Below the pieces are notes generated by a model. The model ran no database searches. It was not told the origin of the DNA and worked only from the letters and a program-made list of their open reading frames with translations. A DNA stretch of 64,000 bases from Candidatus Rifleibacteriota bacterium (GTDB lineage: Bacteria > Muiribacteriota > Ozemobacteria > Ozemobacterales > Ozemobacteraceae): the NCBI GenBank assembly GCA_012517355.1, contig JAAYVD010000040.1, positions 1-64,000 on the forward strand, written 5' to 3'. Position 1 is the stretch's first letter. Each line of letters begins with the position of its first letter. Below, in pieces: positions 17,942-27,670 of this stretch. A program made the position numbers and the translations under genes.

Positions 17942-20759
17942 GGATCAGGAACGCCTGGATACCACCCTCCGAGCACATCCGCAGGATTCCCCCGTCACCA
18001 GGACCGGCATCGGGATTCTTCCGGCGAAGAGCGGCGGCCCAGGGTTCCGGATGGGGCTCTTCGTCACTCAGGACAAACACGGTTTCTCTCGCCAGAGCGG
18101 CCGTTGTGAGCTCCAACCCATCGGAAGGGGAGGTCTGGCCTCCAATGGCCGGCCGGATCTCCGGGAGGGGGGCCAGGGCATCTTCCGGTCCGGCCAGGGG
18201 CCTCGGATGGGCGAAATTCACGAAACGCAGGCTTCCCGAAAGGGGCTCGAAGAGGCCGATGAACAGGGCTACACGACCTTCGGCGGGGGAGGCCCCGATC
18301 TTGTTGCCCGTGAGACGGCACCAGTGCTGTTCGATCAGGGTCCGGAGCGGGACCGTCGGCGGATCACCTTCGCCATTGAGCTCGAGATGCGACCGGACGG
18401 CCGTTTTCATCGCGGCGGCCAGCAGAACCCCCTGCCAGCCTTGCAGACCAACGGATCCCATGAAAAAGACATAGGTCTTTCCCCGCTGGAATCCATCGAA
18501 GAATCCGCCTTCCCGCTTCAGGCTTTCCGCTCCAAACCAGGAGCCCATCCAATGCTCGTCGGCCAGGGGCCGGTGGGCAAACAAGGCCGTTTTGATCGAA
18601 ATCGCCGACTGCAGATCGTGAAGGTTTTCGGCGGTGAGCTCGAGACCCTTGGCCAGGCGGTGGAACTCGTCCTGCCCCTCCACTTCGAGATGAAACACGA
18701 AATTCCCCGCTTCGATGGCTTGCATGCCCTGTTCCAAAGAGCGAAACCGGAGGATGAACCAGCGGGCGACGCCGCCGGCCCCGAAGACGGCAAGCATCGC
18801 CAGGATCAGGGTCGCCGGGCCAATCCAGCCCAGATGATCCATCACCTCCCTTCGGAGATCGTCGTAGGGGACCAACCCGATGAGGAGGCACCCCGGCAGG
18901 CTTTTCCCCGCGCAGCCGGCGGCCAACCACCACTTGCCGCGGATCTGGAAGAACTGCTGGATCGAGGCTTGCCTGGCCGCCAACCGGTGGATGAACCCCT
19001 TGAGCGAGGGGGTTGGAAGTCGTGGGCCATGCTCGATTCGCAATTCCCCCAGCGATGACTGGCTGACCATCAGCACCATGCCTTCCCCAGGATGCCGTCG
19101 GTTGCGGAACCAGGAAGTCAGGAAGCGGTGGAGAACCGCCTTCCGATTGAAGGCGAGGATGCCCCCATGACTCGACTCCCAGCGCTCCGGATGGACCACG
19201 TCACGGAAGAGGATGGTTCCCGTCTCGCCGAGAACCGAGCGGGAAAACATCTGGCCGAGGAACATGGCCACGTTTTCCACCGTCCGTTGCCGAGGCAGGA
19301 AGTCCGGTTGGGAGTATGGTCCGACCAACCCTTTCGACTCCGGAAAGCGGACTCCGGACGCGCTCGGCTGGGCTTGAGCCAGGGCCTCCATGAAACAGCG
19401 GTGGGCCAGCTCGAGCGCGGCACGTTGGTTTTCCGGCCAGATGTGGTCTGGATCCAGGACCAGCCGGGTCTGACCGAAGCGATCGAACAGCAACATCGCC
19501 TGCCCGCCGACCGCCCGCAACGGCGGGAGAAGAAGGTCGGGGTGCGACAGGGCGGCCGCATCCGGAGGGGTCCCGGCCAGGAGACGACGGGAATGGAACT
19601 CGATCCGGCGCGTGAACTGGAGCCAACCGGCATCCACCGCGGCGAGCCGGTCATGGATCATCGTGGCGGTCCGGAGGACCGCGTGCTGCCAGAAAAAGGG
19701 GCGGATGACCAGGACCGACCCGGCGACCAGGAGGAGGCCGAGCAGGAAAAACCCGTAGACCGACGATCTCAGGAATGACCCCACCGTGATCGACCATCCC
19801 GTGCGCAGAGTGGCCAACACCCCGCCGAGGGGGCGGAGCAGGGCCAGGATGAGGATCGACAGGAAGGCGATCCCGAAGGGGTGGGCGATCAAACCCGGCA
19901 AGGGTTCTTCCGGCTTCGGGGCCCAGGCAACGACCATCGAATCGCCGGGGGCTCCGGCCGCAATTCCGAGATGGGTCGCATCGGCCCACTGCAGGGATTC
20001 GGGGTGAGAGAGGCGGATTGAGGCGAGGGTGGATGGAACGGAAGCCGGGTCGGCCTCACCCGGCTCGGAACCAGGGCCATCCAGGAGGGCGAGACGGCAG
20101 TTCCATCGGGTTTCGAGGATCGCCAGTCCCCTGGTCACGTCGGCTCCCCCCTGCCGAGTCGTCGCCGGCTGCCTGGCGATCAGGACCATCAGGACGTGCG
20201 GGCCGGCGGGAAGGGGGCACATGTCCCACCAGGCGTAGGCAAACCGGGAATCCGGCGGGAGCTCCCGAAGGGTTCCCCGTGCCGTGGCAAGGGTGTCCAT
20301 CGCCCCGGGGCAGGAAAACACCCGGTCGGCGAAGTTCCCGGCGGCGGTGGGAGGTTTCAGGTGCTGTGCCTGGGCAAAAAAGGCCCGATACACCCGTCGT
20401 TGAACCACCGTTCCCGAGCCTCCCTGCCGCTCGGGGAACAAGGAAACCCCCTCGCCCGAGAAACAGTGGATCTCCGCTCGGCCGCGCTCGGCCTTTTCGA
20501 GCTGCAGGAGACTCTGCACGGCTCCGCGACGCCGGATCCGTCGGAACCGGTCGACGATCTGCCCGGCCCGGATTTCCGGGCGGATCAACCGGATGGCTTG
20601 GAACACCGCCGTTTCGAGTTCCGCATACCGGTCCTCGGACCCCACGACCGGACGGGATGGTACTGCGGCGATCCTCGCCAGAACCGAGGCAAGGAAGATC
20701 GTCAGCAGCAGAGCCAGGCACTCCGCGCGATACTCGTCCCAGAATCGGACCTGGGTCAC
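17916..20759 (-). CDS. Membrane protein with HAMP-like region and degenerate SpoIIE-like domain
   Basis: Same layout as 14801..17941, but motifs read EGGFFDGF / MGSVGLQGWQG / LSDEEPHPE / CSEGGIQAFLI. ORFs overlap by 26 nt. Confidence 0.82.
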   Translation of the reverse strand: MTQVRFWDEYRAECLALLLTIFLASVLARIAAVPSRPVVGSEDRYAELETAVFQAIRLIRPEIRAGQIVDRFRRIRRRGAVQSLLQLEKAERGRAEIHCFSGEGVSLFPERQGGSGTVVQRRVYRAFFAQAQHLKPPTAAGNFADRVFSCPGAMDTLATARGTLRELPPDSRFAYAWWDMCPLPAGPHVLMVLIARQPATTRQGGADVTRGLAILETRWNCRLALLDGPGSEPGEADPASVPSTLASIRLSHPESLQWADATHLGIAAGAPGDSMVVAWAPKPEEPLPGLIAHPFGIAFLSILILALLRPLGGVLATLRTGWSITVGSFLRSSVYGFFLLGLLLVAGSVLVIRPFFWQHAVLRTATMIHDRLAAVDAGWLQFTRRIEFHSRRLLAGTPPDAAALSHPDLLLPPLRAVGGQAMLLFDRFGQTRLVLDPDHIWPENQRAALELAHRCFMEALAQAQPSASGVRFPESKGLVGPYSQPDFLPRQRTVENVAMFLGQMFSRSVLGETGTILFRDVVHPERWESSHGGILAFNRKAVLHRFLTSWFRNRRHPGEGMVLMVSQSSLGELRIEHGPRLPTPSLKGFIHRLAARQASIQQFFQIRGKWWLAAGCAGKSLPGCLLIGLVPYDDLRREVMDHLGWIGPATLILAMLAVFGAGGVARWFILRFRSLEQGMQAIEAGNFVFHLEVEGQDEFHRLAKGLELTAENLHDLQSAISIKTALFAHRPLADEHWMGSWFGAESLKREGGFFDGFQRGKTYVFFMGSVGLQGWQGVLLAAAMKTAVRSHLELNGEGDPPTVPLRTLIEQHWCRLTGNKIGASPAEGRVALFIGLFEPLSGSLRFVNFAHPRPLAGPEDALAPLPEIRPAIGGQTSPSDGLELTTAALARETVFVLSDEEPHPEPWAAALRRKNPDAGPGDGGILRMCSEGGIQAFLIRARDAGHD

Positions 20760-21313
20760 AAGGCATCAATCACGGTTGCCGGACTGCTGGCAGGCTCGGG
20801 TCGAAGGGGGCCCGCTCCGCGGCGGGCGCGGATCCGCTCGAAAATCTGGCGAACGGCTTCCCGCAACGTCCCGTCGATCCGGTCGAAGGGGGCCATGAAT
20901 TCGGTTCGCGAGCGACGAATCCGGGCCCGGAGGTCAGACAGACGGCCCTGAAGAAAGGGGGTGGGTCGTCGCCGTTCGAGATCCTCGAGATCACGCTCGA
21001 GTTGTTCGAACTGGCAGTGGGCCGCGGCCAGGTCATCCCGCAGGGACTGGGGAGCAAGGGGTTCGCCCCGCTGTTGTCGGAACTGGGCCCGTCGGGCGGT
21101 TTCGGCCAGGCTGGCTTCGATCAGGTCCAGCCGCTGTTGGATCAGCCGAAGCTGCAGGGCGTTGACGGCCTCGGCCGATTCCTGCGCGGCCCAACCGGTC
21201 GGGGCCAGCAACAACGCCCCCAGGGCAAGAATGACCGCCGTCGGAAAGGGAGGCGACCCCCAGGGGCGGGTGTCACCCCCCTTCCGACGGCTCACATCAG
21301 GCCTGGGCAACAT
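20756..21313 (-). CDS. Secreted/anchored coiled-coil protein
   Basis: TAVILALGALLLAPTGWAAQ signal-like sequence, then helical LQLRLIQQRLDLIEASLAETARR. ATGA overlap with 20759. Confidence 0.75.
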   Translation of the reverse strand: MLPRPDVSRRKGGDTRPWGSPPFPTAVILALGALLLAPTGWAAQESAEAVNALQLRLIQQRLDLIEASLAETARRAQFRQQRGEPLAPQSLRDDLAAAHCQFEQLERDLEDLERRRPTPFLQGRLSDLRARIRRSRTEFMAPFDRIDGTLREAVRQIFERIRARRGAGPLRPEPASSPATVIDAL

Positions 21314-21321
21314 TGACAGGA

Positions 21322-22176
21322 TCAGAGATTCCCGTCGACGGAGGAAGTGGTTCCAGGATTGTCGCTTTCCACGGCATCGGTGGTCGTTTCATCGGAGTCG
21401 AACATGTTCCCGCCGTTCTGGTGGACGACGTTGCCGTCGGCATCGATGGCATAATATCCCCACTCGCCCGTCTTGGGATTGAAATACGCCGCCGCGGTGG
21501 TCTTCTGTCCATCCGCCGTTTTCACTTCATGGTAATCCACATAGGTGCCGTTCGGGTCCTTGCCCTTGAAGGTGTAATTCTGGGTCCCATCGCGGGTCTG
21601 GGTGCAGTTCTGAACCCCCTTGTACCCGTTGATGTCGATCGCGCTCTTGCCGTTGGTGCGGGTCGTCCCGTCGGGAAAGGTGATCTGCTTGTACGTGCCG
21701 TAGCCCTTGCCGCCGTCCTCGCCGGTAAAGGCCCCATGTCCCCGGACGATCTTGGTCGTACTGCCCGTCTGGTTCGTCATGGTCGTCGTATTCCAGGCGG
21801 AGTGCGTATTCGGATCCCGGTTTCCCGAATGGGTGACGGTGGACCCGCTGGCGGTTTTCACCCAACCGGCGTGGGAGGAAGTCCCATCAGGGTTTTTCAC
21901 CACACCACCCTGGCCGGTCGTTCCTTTCGGCCCGGCGAAACCACCCGCGGCGGCTTTGGTGCCGCTGGCGGTGGTTCCGCCCGCCGCCCAACCGGCGCCG
22001 CCGAGGGGGCCGGAACCGGTGGCGAGAACGGCCTTGCCGCCTTTGGGCCCAGTGACCTCCGTTACCGAAACCTCGCCTCCCTTTTTGCCGTGGTGGACCT
22101 TGGTGGTCTGGCCAAAGGACGGGACGAGACCGGACAGGACGAACACCCCGAGCATGGAAACGGTAATGATGCGCAT
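21322..22176 (-). CDS. Secreted Gly/Thr-rich protein of unknown function
   Basis: ATG at 22176: MRIITVSMLGVFVLSGLVPSFGQTTKVHHGKKGGEVSVTEVTGPKGG... Confidence 0.8.
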   Translation of the reverse strand: MRIITVSMLGVFVLSGLVPSFGQTTKVHHGKKGGEVSVTEVTGPKGGKAVLATGSGPLGGAGWAAGGTTASGTKAAAGGFAGPKGTTGQGGVVKNPDGTSSHAGWVKTASGSTVTHSGNRDPNTHSAWNTTTMTNQTGSTTKIVRGHGAFTGEDGGKGYGTYKQITFPDGTTRTNGKSAIDINGYKGVQNCTQTRDGTQNYTFKGKDPNGTYVDYHEVKTADGQKTTAAAYFNPKTGEWGYYAIDADGNVVHQNGGNMFDSDETTTDAVESDNPGTTSSVDGNL

Positions 22177-22309
22177 GACTTCCTCCTGAGTTTCAAATGG
22201 TTCCCTGCGGAAACCACGGCAAGTATACACCGGGGATGTCCGCACCCTGGGTTTTTTTCCTGGCGCGTGGTATCCTTGCCCTCAGCCGCATCAAATGGGG
22301 AGTGGAACG

Positions 22310-22657
22310 ATGGCCGACGTGAGAATCGAGGAGTTTCCCCAGGTCGCTGCGATTTTGCATCCGGCCGGCTATCTGGCCGCCGACCTTGGCGCCCGCCTGG
22401 TGGGAGAAACCAAGCGCCTGCTGGCTGAAGGGTGCCCTCTGGTCATTCTTTCCCTCGAGGAATGCCCCTTGATCAATTCCCTCGGCATGGCGCGACTCAT
22501 CGAGATTCTCGAAGTGGCGGCCGAGGCCGGTCGGATGGTCTGGTTCGCCGATCTTTCCAAACTCCACCAGCAGACCTTGGCGGGCGCCGGAGTGTTGCCG
22601 ATCATTCCCAAGGTGACCACCGTGGCTGAGGCCAAACGGGCCTTGGGCCTTCCCTGA
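22310..22657 (+). CDS. STAS-domain (anti-sigma-factor-antagonist-like) protein
   Basis: MADVRIEEFPQVAAILHPAGYLAADLGARLVGETKRLL...VILSLEECPLINSLGMARLIEIL, a SpoIIAA-like pattern around the Ser. Confidence 0.82.
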   Translation: MADVRIEEFPQVAAILHPAGYLAADLGARLVGETKRLLAEGCPLVILSLEECPLINSLGMARLIEILEVAAEAGRMVWFADLSKLHQQTLAGAGVLPIIPKVTTVAEAKRALGLP

Positions 22658-22956
22658 CCGGGGGGAAGACCTTCCCTCAGATTCACCAGGATCTGCCCAC
22701 CGGTTTTTTTTTCCGCTTCCCATCGACCTCGAACAACCTTGTGCTTGTCATGGGCCGGTTGTGCAGACGGCTTCGACCCCTCCCCCGATTCCGCGGCATT
22801 CCCGAGGTGTCAGCCAAAATGCCAGGGACTCGATCCGCCCGGTGAATGTGGCCAGGCACTTGGGGTTACCCCTGAGGACCAAGGGTTCGACCCTGAAGGG
22901 GTCATGGGGAGGAGTGTGGTAGTATGGTCCCACCGTCGATCTCGTGGAGGTGGGGC

Positions 22957-23967
22957 ATGGGTCGCAGGCTCGGAATGCTGGCCGTGCTGGTCCTGCTGGT
23001 GGCGGGTGGCGCGGGGTTCCCGCCCGCCGGCGTCCTGGCCAAGGATCTGCAACAGGTGGATCTCATCGAGGCCCTGATCAGCTCGGTGGTTCCCAAAGAG
23101 AACGGCCTTCTCACGCGGTATTCGCTGCCCCAGTTCGTCGGCAGCCGGGCGTTCCGCAATGGCCGGCTGTTTCCCTTCCACGCCGATTTCCAGATCGATT
23201 CCCTGGCCACCATCCTGCAGGTGATCTACCGGCTGTACGTCTATTCCGAGATCGACATGTCGGTGTATCCCGGGCAGGCCCCCACCATTTCTTTGACCGA
23301 GCGCCGCGACGACCCCCTCGACCCCAAGGCCCGCCTTTTCCGGACCCGTTGGCAACTGGCCCTGTTCGAGGGGCGTCCCGAACCCGGGTATGAATTCCGG
23401 TCCCTGTGGGAGGAGCCCTTCCAGGTGGAGATGCACGTCTTCGACGAGCGCGAGGTGTTCGCCTTCGTCGAGGAACTTCGAGCCTTCCGGGACGGTGGGG
23501 CGCGGTTCGACCTGTCGGAACGATTTGCCCTGTCGGTGACCCCCGACATCGACCCCGACGGTCGCGAGTACCTGATGATCCGGGTCAACCCCTTCCTCGT
23601 CCCCCCCGGCCATCCGGGGAATGCCCCGCCCCCTTCCGCCTGGGATGCCGGTGGTCGGTTGCGGGCCGCGTTGGAGCACCTGCTGCGGATTCCCCGCTTC
23701 CGCAAAGGGGTGACCCCGCGCGGCCGCGACGAATCGATCGAGCTGTGGTTCCAGGAGCTGCGGGCCACCACCGACCCTGACGGCACCCCCTGCTGGCACA
23801 TCCAGGGAAAGGCCTTTCATCCCAAAGCGGTGATCGATTTCGTCAAGGACCTGCGGGCCAGTGGCTGGTTTGGGAAGGTCGAGATCGACGCTCTCACCAC
23901 GAACTACCTGCCCGGCACCGACCTGTTGCTCTCCCATTTTCGGATGTGCGCCCAACCAAGGCCCTGA
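22957..23967 (+). CDS. Secreted protein of unknown function
   Basis: MGRRLGMLAVLVLLVAGGAGFPPAGVLAKD signal sequence; 336 aa. Confidence 0.75.
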   Translation: MGRRLGMLAVLVLLVAGGAGFPPAGVLAKDLQQVDLIEALISSVVPKENGLLTRYSLPQFVGSRAFRNGRLFPFHADFQIDSLATILQVIYRLYVYSEIDMSVYPGQAPTISLTERRDDPLDPKARLFRTRWQLALFEGRPEPGYEFRSLWEEPFQVEMHVFDEREVFAFVEELRAFRDGGARFDLSERFALSVTPDIDPDGREYLMIRVNPFLVPPGHPGNAPPPSAWDAGGRLRAALEHLLRIPRFRKGVTPRGRDESIELWFQELRATTDPDGTPCWHIQGKAFHPKAVIDFVKDLRASGWFGKVEIDALTTNYLPGTDLLLSHFRMCAQPRP

Positions 23968-24124
23968 GCCTTTCCCGTCGGGAAGGAACCCCTCTGCCCT
24001 GGGGAAGGGCGGTCGCGGTCTGGAGACCGCTCCTGCCGGGGCGTCGGCTGCGGACTTTCTTGACAGGGCCTGTCCATCTGGGCCATTCTGTCCGAAAGCA
24101 AACCCCGAAAGGCAGGAACCATCA

Positions 24125-25969
24125 TTGAGCAAATCATCCACGACGGGCTCCACCTCGGCCGCCGGCATCCGCTGGAACCTCGGCGACTACTACAAGTCCC
24201 CCAAGGACCCGGCCATCGAGCGTGACCTGAAGCAGGCCCTGGAACAGGCCCTGGCGTTCGAGAAGAAATACCGTGGCATCTTCACCAAAAAACCCCCGGT
24301 GTCGGGGAAGATGCTGGCCTCGCTGGCCAAGGACTACGAGGCGGTCTGCGCCCTGCGTGACCGTCCCCACTACTATGCCCACCTGCTCCATGCCGAGGAT
24401 TCCCAGAACCCTGCCTACGGCAGCCTCCTGCAGCAGATGCAGCAGCGGTCCACCGAGATCTCCAAGCATCTCATCTTCGTCAACCTCGAATGGTGCGCGG
24501 TCGACGAGAAGACCGCCAAAAAGCTGCTGGCCGACCCGGCCTGCGCCCGCTACCGCCACTACCTCGAGGCCGCCCGGCGGTACAAGCCGCATCAGATGAC
24601 CGAACCCGAGGAGAAGATCGTCGACGAGATGGCGAACACCGGTTCCCGGGCCTTCTCACGCCTGTTCGACCAGATGCAGGGGGCCGGGAAGTTCACCGTC
24701 AACCTCAAGGGGAAGGACCGCGAGATGTCCAAGGAGGTCGCCCTCAACCTCCTGTACGACCCGGACCGCGAGGTGCGCAAGGCGGCCGCCGATGGCCTGA
24801 CCGCCGGGTTCGAGCAGATGGTCAAGCCCCTCACCTTCATCTTCAACACCCTGGTCACCGAGCACGCGACCATCGACCGGTTGCGCTCCTTCCCCGACCC
24901 GATGGCCAGCCGCAATCTCGGCAACGAGATCGACGGCCGGACGGTCGAGGCCCTGCTCGAGACCTGCGATGCCAACTACCCCCTGGTGGCCCGGTACTAC
25001 CGCCTGAAAGCGAAGCTCCTGGGCCTGAAGACCCTCTACGACTACGATCGCTACGCCCCCCTGGCGGGCGGACTGCCCAAATGCACCTGGAAGGAAGCGC
25101 GGGCCCTGGTGAGCGCTTCCTACCACTCCTTCTCCCCCCTGGTCGGGAAGATCGTCGACGAGTTCTTCCAGAAGGACTGGATCGATGCGGAACTGCGTGA
25201 CGGCAAGCGCAGCGGCGCCTTCAGCTGCAGCGGCCCGGTCGAGGTCCACCCGTACATCCTGATGAACTACACCGACAGCATGCGCGATGTCAGCACCCTG
25301 GCCCACGAGCTGGGCCACGGGGTCCACCAGTATCTCGCCCGCAAACAGGGCTACCTGCAGTGCGACACCCCCCTGACGGTGGCCGAGACGGCCAGCGTGT
25401 TCGGCGAGATGCTGACCTTCCACCGCCTCCTGGACATCCAGAAGGACCCGAAGGTGAAGCTCGCGCTGTTGTGCGCCAAGATCGAAGAGGCATTCGCCAC
25501 GGTGTTCCGGCAGGCCTGCATGACGCGGTTCGAGCAGCAGGTCCATGCCAGCCTGCGCAAGGACGGGGAGCTGCCGACCGAAAAGATCAACGCCCTGTGG
25601 ATGGAAGCGAACAAGGCCATGTTCGGCGACTCGGTGAAACTGACCGACGGGTATGCCTTCTGGTGGTCCTACATCGGCCACTTCATCCATTCCCCCTTCT
25701 ACTGCTACGCCTACTCTTTCGGGGAACTGCTCGTGCTCTCGCTCTATTCCCTCTACCGGAGCGAGGGGAAGGCCTTCGTGCCGAAGTATGTCGAGCTGCT
25801 GACCGCCGGTGGCTCGGAGAGCCCCGAGACTCTCGTGCGGCGGGTGGGACTCGACATCGCCAAAAAGTCATTCTGGAAGAAAGGCATCGACCTGATCGCC
25901 GAGATGGTCCAGGAGGCCGAAGGGCTGGCCGCGAAACTGGCGGCGGGGCCACGCAAGGCAAAAGCGTGA
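24125..25969 (+). CDS. pepF: M3-family oligoendopeptidase F
   Basis: VSTLAHELGHGVHQYLARKQGYLQCDTPLTVAETASVFGEMLTF (HExxH...E). Likely TTG start at 24125; the upstream part of track ORF 23861 looks spurious. Confidence 0.9.
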   Translation: MSKSSTTGSTSAAGIRWNLGDYYKSPKDPAIERDLKQALEQALAFEKKYRGIFTKKPPVSGKMLASLAKDYEAVCALRDRPHYYAHLLHAEDSQNPAYGSLLQQMQQRSTEISKHLIFVNLEWCAVDEKTAKKLLADPACARYRHYLEAARRYKPHQMTEPEEKIVDEMANTGSRAFSRLFDQMQGAGKFTVNLKGKDREMSKEVALNLLYDPDREVRKAAADGLTAGFEQMVKPLTFIFNTLVTEHATIDRLRSFPDPMASRNLGNEIDGRTVEALLETCDANYPLVARYYRLKAKLLGLKTLYDYDRYAPLAGGLPKCTWKEARALVSASYHSFSPLVGKIVDEFFQKDWIDAELRDGKRSGAFSCSGPVEVHPYILMNYTDSMRDVSTLAHELGHGVHQYLARKQGYLQCDTPLTVAETASVFGEMLTFHRLLDIQKDPKVKLALLCAKIEEAFATVFRQACMTRFEQQVHASLRKDGELPTEKINALWMEANKAMFGDSVKLTDGYAFWWSYIGHFIHSPFYCYAYSFGELLVLSLYSLYRSEGKAFVPKYVELLTAGGSESPETLVRRVGLDIAKKSFWKKGIDLIAEMVQEAEGLAAKLAAGPRKAKA

Positions 25970-26039
25970 TGCCGGGAAAAGAAAAACCTTCTCCGGAGAG
26001 AAGGTCGGTTTTCCGAGAAGAACGGTCAGGCCGGGCGGA

Positions 26040-26171
26040 TCACTCCTCGAACAGGGGACCCCGGTAGAAGATGACGAACTTGCAGTGGGTGCAGTTCAGG
26101 GTGAAATAGGGGGACTTCCGGCCGGCATGGGTCCTTTGAACCATCGGGGCGCTGCACTGTGGGCACAACAT
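26040..26171 (-). CDS. 43-aa double-CxxC zinc-ribbon microprotein (absent from ORF track)
   Basis: MLCPQCSAPMVQRTHAGRKSPYFTLNCTHCKFVIFYRGPLFEE*. Strong SD on the minus strand (GGAGGAGG-aaagacgt-ATG). Confidence 0.8.
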   Translation of the reverse strand: MLCPQCSAPMVQRTHAGRKSPYFTLNCTHCKFVIFYRGPLFEE

Positions 26172-26256
26172 ACGTCTTTCCTCCTCCGTGACTCGTGAAC
26201 CTTTGAACCTTCTTAGTCAATTTATCGACATTCTTTTCAGAAACATTTAGGGGTTT

Positions 26257-27660
26257 GTGCAGGATTTTATGAAAAAATCCCCGGAAGCTGTGGCCGGAGC
26301 CCAGCGCCTGGTTCCGCCGGCCCTGGTCGTCCAGGTCGTCACCGGACTGCTGGCCCTGGGCATCATCTGGGCCGGGGTCCGCTTCACCCGGCAGGAACGT
26401 CAGGGCCGGGCGGCGGCGGCGGGGGCGAAACTGGGAGCCCTGGCCTCGGTGGCCACCGATGACATCGCCCGGGCCCTGTTCGGGGCCCGTGACGCCCTCC
26501 GCCTGTTGTCGCGCATGCCGGTTCTGCGGGAGTCGCGGTGCGCGGGATTCCTGGGGGAGCGCGTGGACGGTGCCCGGCGGCAGGCGGCCGAACTGACCGG
26601 GGCGATCGAGCATGTCCTGGGCCTGATGCGGGAGCGGGCGGAGATGTTCCAGCTGGAGACGGTGTTCTGGCTTGACCTGTCCACCGCCCTGGTGCGGTTG
26701 TGGTTCCACGAGCAGGGCACCCTCGATTTCGCCGACCCCTGGGTTTCGGCGGGGGAAGGCTGGATCGCCTCCTTTCTGGGAGTCAGGGGAAGCCTGTATG
26801 CCCCGGCGGTCGATCCCCGCGTGCGGACCCTGCGTGCCGATGCGAACCTGGCCCGGGAACTGGGGGACCTCGCCCTCGCGGGGGCGACCCTGCTGGTCGG
26901 TCCGGCCGGCCTTCTCGACACCGCCTTTTCCCTGGGTCCGGTCGCCCTGGCCGATCCTCTCGAGGCCGAACGTCTCCTGGCGGTCAGCCTGAACGACCGC
27001 GACCTGATCCGGTCGGTCACCGTCCGCGACCTGTCGGGGCGCGGCCTGGTCAGCGCCACCGAGATCGGCGAGGAGATCGACCTGTTCACCGGGTGGTTGG
27101 GGCGGGCGGCGCGTGCCAACCGGTCCTTCCACGTCGGCCCGGTGACCTTCGACGAGGGCCTGGGCCGTCCCTTGTGGCAGATGGCCGTTCCCCTGCGGGA
27201 CAGCGGCCGCCTGGTGTTCGGGCTCCTCACCGCCCGCATCGACCTGGGATTCCTGCGCGAGCTCGCCGGCAAGGCCGGTTTCTCGGAAGGGGCCCACCTG
27301 CTGGTGGTCGACGAGGACGGAGTGGTGATCGGCCATCCGCGGCCGTTCATGATCGTCAACCAGGTGAACGCCGGCAAGGCGAATCCGGCCGTGAAGGCGG
27401 CCCTGCGTGGGGAAGAAGGGGTCGAGGAGCTGCGCGTGGGGGGGGTCCCCCATGTCGTCGCCTACCGGTCGCTGAAGAACGTCGACCAGGCCTCCCTTCC
27501 CGGCTGGGGGGTACTGGTGCTGGCCCCGGTCCGGGAGGCCCTGCCGTCGGGTTTCGCCGTGGGATTTCTCGCGGTGGCAGTTGCGGGCGGTGCCCTTTTC
27601 GTCTTATTGTATGTTTCCACCATGGTCCTGTCCTGGGTGGAAGACGAAACCGGAGGCTGA
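26257..27660 (+). CDS. Membrane sensor with PDC/Cache-like periplasmic domain and no output domain
   Basis: N-terminal TM, ...GLLTARIDLGFLRELAGKAGFSEGAHLLVVDEDGVVIGHPRP..., C-terminal TM, then only a short tail. Confidence 0.75.
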   Translation: MQDFMKKSPEAVAGAQRLVPPALVVQVVTGLLALGIIWAGVRFTRQERQGRAAAAGAKLGALASVATDDIARALFGARDALRLLSRMPVLRESRCAGFLGERVDGARRQAAELTGAIEHVLGLMRERAEMFQLETVFWLDLSTALVRLWFHEQGTLDFADPWVSAGEGWIASFLGVRGSLYAPAVDPRVRTLRADANLARELGDLALAGATLLVGPAGLLDTAFSLGPVALADPLEAERLLAVSLNDRDLIRSVTVRDLSGRGLVSATEIGEEIDLFTGWLGRAARANRSFHVGPVTFDEGLGRPLWQMAVPLRDSGRLVFGLLTARIDLGFLRELAGKAGFSEGAHLLVVDEDGVVIGHPRPFMIVNQVNAGKANPAVKAALRGEEGVEELRVGGVPHVVAYRSLKNVDQASLPGWGVLVLAPVREALPSGFAVGFLAVAVAGGALFVLLYVSTMVLSWVEDETGG

Positions 27661-27670
27661 GACGCCGTCG

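Noticed and set aside
24015-24030. GCGGTC-TGGA-GACCGC hairpin and nearby TTGACA as terminator/promoter for pepF
   Set aside because: No U-tract follows the hairpin and no good -10 lies at 17 nt from TTGACA; too weak to call.
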